From NCBI GenBank assembly GCA_905221605.1, contig CAJNDS010001424.1, positions 303,950 to 367,949 of the forward strand: a stretch of 64,000 nt of DNA, given 5' to 3'. The notes under the pieces are model-generated. The model did not search any database. It saw only the letters and a list, made by a program, of their open reading frames with translations, and was not told where the DNA came from. This DNA comes from Symbiodinium natans (lineage: Eukaryota > Sar > Dinophyceae > Suessiales > Symbiodiniaceae). A program made the position numbers and the translations under genes. Shown here in pieces: positions 21,781 to 30,984 of this stretch. Numbering within the stretch: position 1 is the first letter of the stretch; every line of letters starts with the position of its first letter.

Positions 21781-21885
21781 AAGGGTCCATGTACCTATAT
21801 GGAGAACACTTGGGCCTTAAAGTACCTCCTACATAGGGACGTTAGGGCCCAAGTACGTTCTACTGAGGTACATGGACCCTTAGGG
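21781..21885. mobile_element. Inverted-repeat element, family C
   Basis: AAGGGTCCATGTACCTATAT and GAGGTACATGGACCCTTAGG are inverted ends. The inner TTGGGCCTTAAAGTACCTCC and GGGCCCAAGTAC arms also pair. It lies just upstream of the coiled-coil gene's first supported exon. Confidence 0.8.
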
Positions 21886-21935
21886 TATGACCCCCCCCTG
21901 ATTGTCATTGGGTCCCCACAGACACACAGCACCTC

Positions 21936-22751
21936 ATGAGCCGCAGCGACGGCGATGGCTCGGATGGCTCTGATGACGGCGAGGACTTAGCCAAGGGTTC
22001 AAAAACTTTTTGGGTTTGCTTATTTAGTAGGAATGGTAAACCCTAAACCCTAAACCGTGAGAGTCGAAAAAAGCCTTGCCGCCCTTGTGCGAGTGTGAGA
22101 GTCGAAACCCTAAACCCTAAACCCTTTTTCTCCTCTGGTTATTGGAGAAGTCAGGGCGAGGACCTTGAGAAGAGCCAGGAGGAGCTCCAGTTGGAAGCGG
22201 AAATCCGCAGCTGGGTCGGGTTTTGGGGGGGAGAGTTTCCAGGTTTTTTGCCCTTGACCCCCTAAACCCTAAACCCTAAACCCTCCTTGGATTCAAGAGG
22301 GTCACATGATAGGAATATTCTTCAGATGGGTTTTCAAGGCAGCATCGAGTTGGACATCGCCCTCATGGACCTCCGGCGAGAGCTGGAAGCCCAGCTACCC
22401 TTCACCCCTGTTTTCGGCTAAGCCCTACACCCTGAACCCTGAACCCTAAACCCTAAACCCTAAACCCTAAACCCTAAACCCTAAACCCTAAACCCTAAAC
22501 CCTAAACCCTAAACCCTAAACCCTAAACCCTAAACCCTAAACCCTAAACCCTAGCCCTAAACCCTAAACCACTGGGCTAGCAAGGCTGGAAGCCCAGGAG
22601 AATCTCCTGGAATCCTGGAAGGAGAGCCTCTGTTGTTTAGTCGGGAATGAGGGCACAAGGAACCCTATATCCCCCTGCATGTATGTATATATATATATAT
22701 ATATATATTATATACATTTATATATATATACATATGTATGTATATACATAT

Positions 22752-22782
<31 letters not shown>

Positions 22783-23348
22783 CCCTTTAGGGGATTATAT
22801 AGGGTGCCTGATTCCACCCCCCCCCCCCTACTAAGCCACAGTAAGAGGAGAGCCTCGTGTGGCTGAAGCAAGACCGGCGGGAAGCCGAGACGTATCACCC
22901 CTACAGCGACGAAGACCGACGCGACGAGAAGCAGCTGAAGCTACTGGCTTTTGGTTAGTAGCCCTACATCCCCCTATACTATACCCTTTAAGGGATTCTA
23001 TAGGTTACCCTATATCCTCCTACATTATACCCTTTAAGGGATGCTATAGAGCACCCTATATCCCTCGTGTCCCTACTAACCAACAGTAAGGTTAGACTTC
23101 GAGGAGGCGGAGCGCTCCGTGGAGGTGCTACGGAAGCGCCTCTTAGTAGCTGAATGAGTACACTTTGGGGTTCAGGGTTTAGGGTTTAGGGTTTAGGGTT
23201 TAGGACTTTTTGGGGTGCTAGAATCCCCTGTAGAACTGAGAGTGTGCACTTTAAAGGGGAGCTTTGTGAACTCAGCAACTAAGGTCTTGAGGCGCTTGAA
23301 GCCACCAAAGCCAAGGACCACGCGGACACCGCAAGCAGCGAGCAGTGA
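21936..23348 (+). CDS. Small acidic coiled-coil protein, seven exons
   Basis: Exons 21936-21983, 22161-22214, 22326-22381, 22585-22621, 22848-22953, 23087-23137 and 23284-23348 join in frame to 138 residues ending in TGA. The N-terminus is acidic (MSRSDGDGSDGSDDGE). The rest is charged and helical, with Leu spacing typical of coiled coils (DLEKSQEELQLEAEIRSW, LMDLRRELEAQENLLESWKE, EEAERSVEVLRKRLEALEAT). I do not recognise a family; a structural or scaffold role is only a guess. Donors are GA, GT, GC, GA, GT, GC in order. Three introns begin with an exact copy of the next exon's start: 9 nt (GGCGAGGAC), 13 nt (GCTGGAAGCCCAG) and 11 nt (AGGAGAGCCTC). The start Met is the first in frame after a CCCCACAG acceptor; an additional 5' exon is possible. 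Confidence 0.75.
22382..22584 (+). repeat. Telomere-repeat intron with 13-bp target duplication
   Basis: The intron opens with GCTGGAAGCCCAG and the next exon opens with the same 13 bases. Between the copies are about 45 bp of filler (including CCCTACACCCTGAACCCT) and some 17 AAACCCT units, then CACTGGGCTAGCAAG. Splicing GC-AG restores an uninterrupted helix (RRELEAQENLLESW). Confidence 0.85.
22622..22847 (+). mobile_element. Introner, family J-like, with AT/GATA expansion
   Basis: GA-AG intron flanked by an 11-bp duplication (AGGAGAGCCTC). The left part GTCGGGAATGAGGGCACAAG resembles family J (49551, 53795). The middle is TA and GATA microsatellite (22676-22788). The right end CTACTAAGCCACAGTAAG is shared with the neighbouring intron at 22954-23086. 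Confidence 0.75.
22954..23086 (+). mobile_element. Introner with internal tandem duplication
   Basis: GT-AG intron containing two tandem copies of a unit with TATACCCTTTAAGGGAT and CACCCTATATCCC. The 3' end CTACTAACCAACAGTAAG is nearly identical to that of the preceding intron. The frame requires the acceptor at CAACAG|TAAGG, four bases before the usual element end. Confidence 0.65.
23138..23283 (+). mobile_element. Introner, family A, carrying a telomere-type insert
   Basis: The left arm TTAGTAGCTGAATGAGTACA is identical to that of the CCCH-gene introner, and the right arm ends AACTCAGCAACTAAG. About 45 bp of (GGTTTAG)n-type sequence sits inside at 23167-23203, where the 17169-17275 copy has none. 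Spliced GC-AG: GCCTC at the donor and GTCTT after the acceptor look like a diverged 5-bp target duplication. Confidence 0.85.
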
Positions 23349-25261
23349 GCAGGAGCCTGTACTCATCCAGAGAGCCCACGACTCCGGAACTGAGGAGCAG
23401 AATTTCGCACAGGTAGGCCCTTAAGGGACATTTCATGTCTTTTCCCTTATGAGGTTGTAAGAGGGTCATATTTAGAAATACTTTTTGGGGGGGCTCTATA
23501 AGGGCCATCTTGGGACTATGTCTGTGGAGTTCGGAGCTCTTTGGAAAAAGGATGTCTTGGGCGCAGCTGCAGAAAAGGACCTTATGTGCAGGGGGTTCTC
23601 TAACTTAGGGTTCCTTTTGGGGGTCTTTCTTTGTGCCGTACTATGCATAGGATCCCCAAAAAAGGGTCGTAGGATCTGGGTGGGGCTTTTGTCTAGGGCT
23701 GCAACAAACGGTCACGTGAGAGTTTAGGGTTTAGGGTTTAGCGTTTAAGTTTAGGGTTTAGCGTTAAGGGTTTAGGGTTTCAAGATGTCTTCGCCTGCAA
23801 GATGGCTTGTAGGCGAAGCGGGTCGCTGCCATCCCACTCCCTCCATGCTGCTGCGGTGGCCACTTGGACAAAATCTCAGTCACCTGGGGACATGGGATAT
23901 AGGGTTTAGGGCTAGTGTTTAGGGTTTAGGGTGTAGGGGTTAGGGTTTAGGGTTTAGGTTTTAGGGTTTAGGGTTTAGGGTTTAGGGTTTAGGGTTTAGG
24001 GTTTAGGGTCTAAATACTTGGAGGTTCATGGGTGCTGTAGGTAGGGTTTTAAGTATGGTCATAACCTTACTGCTGGAACTTATAGCCCTACTTGGAACCA
24101 AGTGGGGACAGGGGAGGGGTTCACTGACCCCAAACCCCAAACAGTTCAGCTAGGCGGGCGGGAAAAAAAAACCTAAACCCCACACCCTAAACCTTCCCCA
24201 CCCACCTCCCACCCTCCGCCCCTGCAAGGCATCCTGGGTCCATTGCGAGCATCTCGGCCGCAAAAGGGGCGGGTTTAAGGCTTGGTGGCTTCGGGGTTCA
24301 GGGTTTGGGGTTTAGGGTTTAGGGTTTAGGGTTTGGGGGCTCAGAAGCGGTTTGGGTGTTTGAAGTTGGGTTTATGGGTTTAGGGGGTAAAAAGTGGATA
24401 TGGGGCGTGAAGGTATGTCAATTTTGTTGGGCTTACCCTAAGGGTCCACGTACCTATTGAAGGACTTTGGTAATCAGGCGCATGAACCCTTAGCGTTACT
24501 CGGTTTGTGCGGTCTCTGTAGTTTTCGGGGTCTTCATTGCTTCATAGTCCTGGTCCATGAGTTCAAGGAACCACACTCAAGACCCTAAGCCCCTGTTGCT
24601 CGTATCGGCGCGTCTGCCAGCGTGTCGAGCTGGCATCACGTCTCAGTTCTGAGTGTTTAGAGTTTAGGGTTTAGAGTCATTCCCTACCACGAACCAGTAC
24701 TTGAAGATTCATGCGTACTGACACGTAGGTTTATAAGTACCTTAAGATAAGGTTATAACCATATTTCCCCCACTTGTACTGTAACCCTACTTATTATAAG
24801 TACCTAAACCCCAAACCCTACACCCTAAACCCTCGACCCTAAACCCTCAACCCTAAAACCTAAACCCTAAGCCCTTTATGAGCCCACGGTCATCTGACAG
24901 GTGTCGCCTGGACAGCACCTTGTCTGCACTATGGGGCCGAACTCCAAACGTTAAAAAAAAAAACCGGGCCCCTGAGCCCTGAATCACTAAAACCCCAAAA
25001 CCCTTTAGGGTTTAGGGTTCAGGGTTCAGGATTTCGGGTTTAGGGTTTAGGGTTACAATCAACCGTATAAACCCCAAAAAACCTAAAACCCTAACACCGC
25101 AGACCCTAACACCCTAAAACCCTAAACTCTGCATCATGCTCGGAATTCCAACCCAAATTGCTGAGCCTGCGTAGGGCCCACGTTTTGAGATCTAGGGCCT
25201 CCCTAAACCCTAAACTCTAAGCCCTAAACCCTAGACCCTAAACACTAAACTCTAGGGTTTA
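23349..25261. other. Gene-free stretch between genes
   Basis: No supported exon. Telomere-type blocks lie at 23724-23780, 23890-24010, 24296-24340 and 24815-24875, family D elements near 24015-24098 and 24690-24795, and a decayed family C element at 24428-24500. It probably holds the 3' end of the coiled-coil gene and spacer. Confidence 0.5.
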
Positions 25262-28200
25262 GGGTTGAGCGGCTGATGCCGAGGCGGGTGGAGATCACGC
25301 CGGCGGAAGAAGGCAGGTTCAGGGTTTAGGGTTGAGGCTTTAGGGTTTAGGGTTCAGGGTTTAGGGTTTTTGTCTTGGGGTTTAGGGACAGCCATCGTGG
25401 TGGTGGGGGTTGCTTTGAATGGCTAAAGCAGTTCAAGGTGCAGCTAACTCAAATCGAGGGCCAAGTCAAGATTAGTACCTTGGTTTTTGGCAAATCTAGA
25501 AGACTTTCTTTGGAATCACATGCAAAAAAAGCAAAAACAAATATTTCGGGCCGGGCCTCACAGTAAAGCTTTGATTGTGATTGAAGAAGCCTCCTGCTGA
25601 TCTTGAGGCGAGCGCAAGCCCAAGGCAACAGTCTAGGTTCAGGGCTTAGGGCTCAGGGTTCAACCCCGTCACTTACCCATGCTTCTTGCCGTTTTGGGCG
25701 GCTGCCTTCAACTTGCATTTCGCCAGCGCAGAACCCCAAACAGTGAGAGACCACATTGGGGACACGAAGAGCTTCATGGATCACGAAACAGTTTGATACC
25801 GCTGGAGCTCCAGACGTCCTCTTTTTTCCTGAGGGTCCATGTACCTCGTTATTATGTACCTGGGCCCTAAAGTCCCCAAATAGGAGGTGCGTTAAGGCCC
25901 AAGTATTCCCCATCCCTAAACCCTAAACCCTAAACCCTAAACTAAACCCTAAACCCTAAACCCTAAACCCTAAACCTTAGTGCTGCCTATTTCCTTTGTT
26001 GCTCGACTTGAAAGCCACCAGAGCTCCGGACGTCCTCGGTGTACTATACTGGTACTACAAAAGTCGACCTTTCGAGCCACCAGAGCCCCGGATGTCCTTC
26101 AAAAAGCACCACAAATTAAAATGACCCGAAACCCTAAACCCTAAGCCCTAAACCCTAAACCCTAAACCCTAAACCCTAAACCCCGACGTCCAAAAACGTC
26201 GACAGTTTCGTGTTTGGCCGGCCCCGGCGTCCAAAAGCAAACGGCAGTTATGTAGTATAGCTTCGGGCCGCAAATTTGGACTATACATGGACCCTGAAAA
26301 CATGTACATGGACCCTTAGGGGCTTAGGGGCTTCCGAATCTCCTTTTGCGTTGCTGTCTTCTGCTATCGCTACTCTATAGCCCCCTTAGGAACCATTATT
26401 GTTATTTCTATTTCTGTACCAAATCAGAACCTAAGAAAAGATGAAACACATGTAGAAATCACATCCCTCAACTAGGGGATGTGCCGTAGACTGCAGTAGG
26501 GATCCCTGACATGATTCGAAGGAGACTTCCCTTATTAAGTGATATTAAGTGATCTTGGAGTCTGGGAACATTCGCTGCCAAAGTCACCAGGGCCGTCTTT
26601 GCAGCAAGGTTCTTGGGGTTTAGGGTTTAGGGTTTAGGGTTTAGGGTTTACAGGGTGGGGCCCCCTAGCTATAAGTAGAGTTATAAGGGCCCTAAGTTGG
26701 GTTATAAGGACCCTAAGTTAGGTTATAAGTCCCTTAACTACAGTTAGTATAGTAAGGGGGCCCCACCCTGTAGGGTTTAGGCCTTTGGGGTTTCAGGGAT
26801 CGATCTGTGTGGGATTTGGATCTTGGAAGCCCCGTTGTAGGAAAATCCTGGTCATAAACCGTCATCAGAATCTGCCCCTTCCACCGAGTTCCGAGACAAT
26901 TAAGGGCTCCTTGCTGGGAGTACCTATAAGAAGTACAGTTTTTTGATTTGTTTTTTTAGTATTATTTTCTTTTGTTTGTTGGAAGGGGGTGGGGGAGTGG
27001 GGGGGGGGGGGGGGGGGGGGGGGGGGGAGAGTGCCCTTTTTTGGAAATCAATTAACTCCCGAAGACCAGAAGTACCAGAAAGGTTATAGGCAGACCCTAA
27101 ACCCTAAACCCTAAACCCTAAACCCTAAACCCTAAACCCTAAACCCTAAACCCTAAACTTCCATCTGGACTTCTCAGATCTGTGAGGCCTGCCAGCTGTC
27201 CTGGGTATCATCGAAGGCACAAACTCCTCCAGCTTATCTTGCCGGCTTGGTGCAGTTTGCTGATATGCCTTGCCTCCCATGTCAGAAACCCTAAACCCTA
27301 AACCCTAAACCCTAAACCCTAAACCCTAAACCCTAAACCCTAAACCCTAAACCCTAAACCCTAAACCCTAAACCCTAAACCCTAAACCCTAACCCTAAAC
27401 CCAAAGGGCTCATGTACCCATGTAATATGCTTTGACCCCTGCTTTGAGTACCAAGTAATGCCATCCGTAGAATCAAATCCCGAAACCCTATCATCACCAA
27501 CCTTAAGCCCGTTGCATGGGTTACTTCATTACCTCACCCCCCCCCCCCCCAGAAGATGAGAACCCTCTAACTTTCTGCAAATATCATCTGACTACCACAG
27601 GGGTCGAATTGTTTTGCTCTATTCCCTTAAAACAATGGTACAAATCTTATGCGAGTATTTCCTTGGCACTTGTGTGAGCAAGCATACAACACAAACACTA
27701 CCCGAAGAATCTATGGTTTCCAAAAGAACAACACAGTCCCCAAGGAACTATAGTTAAGGCAACTTTACGGAATACACTGTAAACACACAACTCCTAAACC
27801 CTAAGCCCTAAACCCTCAAGCCTAAGGAACCTGAGGGTAGTGTCGGGTTTGGGGCAACCAAATGGTAATTCCAAAGGACGCTTCAGCTCCGTGTCAACGC
27901 TAGGCAGTCAGAGTTGAAGCGACGAAGGGTCTATAGGGCTGGAAATCATTATCATCTCTAGCTGTTGTTAATTAAACTGTCAGCTATTACTGTTCGCACT
28001 ATTATTATTAGGGTGTCGAACTGTTGTTAGTCGAATTTTCAGTTCTTATTGCTCCCCTATCAGAAGGTTTAAGGGTAAAGGGTTGTTTAGGGTTTAGGCA
28101 AGGGTTTAGGGTTATGAGTTCTTATTGCACCCACTTTCACAATGTCTAGGCTAAAGGCTTTACAGGGCTTAGGGAATTAGGGAACTAGACCCTAAACCCT

Positions 28201-28680
28201 AAATCCTAAACCCTCTGCAGCGCCTGGGTTGGGGCGCCTCCGCAGGAATGCCGGGCTCAAGCCACGGGGGGTGCTTCGACTGGCCACGGGTCTATTCGGT
28301 TCAAGCAGGTCTCCTTGTTTGGGTGGTTGTCAAATTTCTGGCCCTTTTTTGGATCCCTCTTCTAATACGGCACCTAATTTTTAGGGGCACCCCAAAAGGG
28401 ATCATGATTTTGACAAACCACCCATGTGCAGGTACTTCTCCAAAATAGAAACCCGTTTGGGGGTCCTCATTAAGGGTGCCGTACTACACAGGGGACCCTA
28501 ACGTAGAGAACTCCCCTTTCAGAGGGTCTAAGGCCTTGCCAGGCGTGCACAGCAAACTTCCGCAGGCAAATCTGCCGCGGAAGCTCAGCACAGCAGCCCC
28601 CCAGGAATTTGTGACGCGCTCTCCCGCTGCAGACGCCATGAATGGCCGAAACAGGAGCAAAGAGGCGAGCCGATTTTTAA
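25262..28680 (+). CDS. Exon islands including a Cys-pair segment
   Basis: The best segment is 27178-27284, after TTCTCAG: it reads ICEACQLSWVSSKAQTPPAY and ends FADMPCLPCQ. Two CxxC pairs suggest a zinc-binding fold. Its GA donor leads directly into AAACCCT repeats. Others are 25262-25315 (ERLMPRRVEITPAEEG), 28249-28310 (MPGSSHGGCFDWPRVYSVQ) and 28523-28680 (GSKALPGVHSKLPQANLPRK, then AAPQEFVTRSPAADAMNGRN). No family is recognised, and the segments may belong to different genes. Confidence 0.4.
25828..25912. mobile_element. Family C element truncated by a telomere-type array
   Basis: The left end CCTGAGGGTCCATGTACCTC and middle GGCCCAAGTATTCCCCAT match family C. The expected right terminal repeat is missing, and the element runs directly into (CCCTAAA)n at 25914. 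The telomere repeats appear to have replaced or joined the element's end. Confidence 0.65.
26649..26772. mobile_element. 124-bp MITE, family F, copy 2
   Basis: Same length and about two substitutions relative to 15353-15476. The left flank is a telomere-type block ending TTTAGGGTTTA and the right flank GGGTTTAGG. The element seems to have inserted into a TTTAGGG array at a TA. Confidence 0.9.
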
Positions 28681-29076
28681 GGGGTTTAGGCATGCCGTTA
28701 GCCCTCAAACCCTACAGCCTTTTTCAGCCCTCCACCCAAGAAGAGGGCTCTTTGGAGGGTTCAGGGTTTTTTAGGGTTTAGGGTTTAGGGTTTAGGGTTT
28801 AGGGTTTAGACCCCAAACCCTAAGCCCTAAACCCTGATTAAGTAGGACGCGTGTATCCGTGTCTAATTTTCGGCCTTGCTGTTGTGCCCTGGCTCAGAGT
28901 CCTGGATGCTGCAATGGTTAGGGTTAAGGGTTCAGGGTTCAGGGTTCAGGGTTTAGGGTTTAGGGTTTAGGGTTTATGGTTTAGGGCTTAGGGCTTGGGG
29001 TTTAGGGTTAAACCCTAAACTTTAGGGTTCAGGGTTTAGGGTTTAGTCGTTTGGAAGTTTTGGGTTTGGGGCGCAG

Positions 29077-30044
29077 GTTTGCGCAAAAAAGCCCAAAGCC
29101 ACAGCCGCTCGGGCCGCTCGGGAGGTGGTCGCGATCGAGCCGCCCCAGACTGGTGATCCGCACCCCTGGCGGTTCTTGGTTTAGGGTTTAGGGTTTAGGG
29201 TTTAGGGTTTAGGGTTAGCAATATCTTGAAATTGAGGCTTTAGGCTTTCGGGTTTAGGGTTCCAGGTTGTTTAGGCTTTAGGGTTTTGGGTTCAGGGTTT
29301 AGGTTTAGGGGTTCAAATGTATTCGCTAGTTTGTGTTTGCCATCTATGTGTCCTCCCTGGGCTCGCTGCTTCTGGAGTTCTATCTTGTGCTCCAGGGGGT
29401 TGGGAACAAAAGGGGCTTAGGTTTTAGGGCTGAGGGTGGGAATTGCGGTTGCAGGTTGGTTTAGGGGCGGGGCGGACAAGAATTGACATAGATTTTGGGA
29501 CACAGAGAGAGAGAGAGAGAGACAGGAAAAACACAACACACACAAACACACAAACACACAAAGATTTTTTGTGTATATGTGTAGGCAGCTATTTTTAAAG
29601 TTTTTGTTTGGGGCACAAAAAACCTCGATCAGCCTCTTGGGGTTTGGGCGCCTAGAGCCTCCCTCGAATCCCAAACCAAAAACACCAAGACTAGAACCCT
29701 ACGCCCCTAACCCATAATGCTGAGCAGGCACCTAAACCCTAAAACCCAAAACCCCAAACCCTAAACCCGAACCCTAAACCCCAAACCCTGCCAGCAACAA
29801 AGAGGGTGAAAGGGTGTCTCAGCCGGAATCCCTGCAGAGTGATTGGTCCAGCTATCCGGGGGAACCCGAACCCTAAACCCTAATGTCACCTAAACCCTAA
29901 GCCTAAACCCTAAACCCTAAACCCTAAACCCTAAACCCTAATCCCTAATCCCTAAACCCTAAACCCTAAACCCCACTGCCAGGTCCGATCTCGCACCACA
30001 CCTCCGGCAGCTTCAGGCGCTTCTGATCCAGAGGCCCAATCTGA
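29077..30044 (+). CDS. Single-pass membrane protein, four exons, partial
   Basis: Exons 29077-29178, 29330-29398, 29805-29861 and 29993 to about 30044 join in phase 0. Exon 1 is basic and Ala-rich (VCAKKPKATAARAAREVVAI) and ends TGDPHPWRFL. Exon 2 continues at once with a hydrophobic helix (FVFAIYVSSLGSLLLEFYLV). Exons 3 and 4 are polar and Ser/Pro-rich (GERVSQPESLQSDWSSYPG). A basic lead, one membrane segment and a disordered tail fit a single-pass membrane protein, function unknown. The first intron starts GTTTAGGGTTTAGGG and splits the coding of the membrane helix. The second has a GT donor and the third a GA donor entering AACCCTAAACCC. Both gene ends are unseen. Exon 4 also reads well in another frame (SDLAPHLRQLQALLIQ), so its frame is tentative. 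Confidence 0.55.
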
Positions 30045-30424
30045 CGAACAAACACCCCCCCCAAGATCCCTAAATCCCTAAATTGGCTTAGGGTTTAGGG
30101 TTTAGGGTTTAGGGTTTAGGGTTTAGGGTTCAGGGTTTAGCGTTTAGGCTTCAGGGTTTAGGGACCCTAAGCCCTAGACCCCCGAAACCCTAACCCGTAA
30201 ATCGCAAGCCCAAAATAATGGCTGTTGTCTACTCAGGGTTCAGGGTAGAACCCTAAAACCCTAAACCCTAAAACTCAAACCCAAAACCCTATAAACCCCA
30301 AACCCTCTATAGGCCCAAAGCCCGCAACCCCAGACCCCAAATATGCTTGGAAGGAGCCAGGGGATGCTTGAGAGGTTTGCCGACTTCTGGATTTAGTCTT
30401 CAGGGTTTCGGGTTTATTCAGTTA

Positions 30425-30550
30425 GGGTTTAGGGTTTAGGGTTTAGGGTTTAGGGTTTAGGGTTTAGGGTTTAGGGTTTAGGGTTTAGGGTTTAGGGTTT
30501 AGGGTTTAGGGTTTTGAGTTTAGGGTTCAGGGTTCAGGGTTTAGGGTTTG
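30425..30550 (+). repeat. Interstitial telomere-type array (TTTAGGG)n
   Basis: About 15 clean units followed by TTCAGGG and TTTGGG variants. It lies between gene-like islands, followed by a possible exon (30563-30617, reading NLCPEFGPPDFVAVPMSC). Confidence 0.9.
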
Positions 30551-30984
30551 GGTTGTCCTGTATTGGGGAAGAACCTCTGCCCAGAATTTGGCCCCCCTGA
30601 TTTTGTGGCAGTGCCAATGTCTTGCAACCCTAAACCCTAAACATAAGGGACCTTAGGGTTATTTGGGGTTATTGAGGGTTATTAGGTGTATAGGACTATT
30701 ATACGTATTTTCAGGGGTTACATAGGGGAAGAAGATTACGGGCTCCGTCTTTGTACCCCTTAATGAACCCTGAACACCAAGCCCAAACCTTTAAGCCTAA
30801 CCCCCAAACATCCCAAGCACCAACACTTTCAACCCTAAACACCCCCAAGCACCCCCAAAACACCCTCAAAACACACCCCCCAAAACACCCCCAAAACACC
30901 CCAAAAGAACCCCAAAACACACCCCAAACCACGCCCAAACACACGCCCAAAGACCCCAAAACCTGATCCCTTCGGCTGTGGGAG

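Noticed and set aside
30760-30966. Open frames over the CCCCAAAACA-rich tract
   Set aside because: Low-complexity C/A sequence translated as Pro/Thr/Lys or Gly/Val/Trp repeats; no support as a gene.
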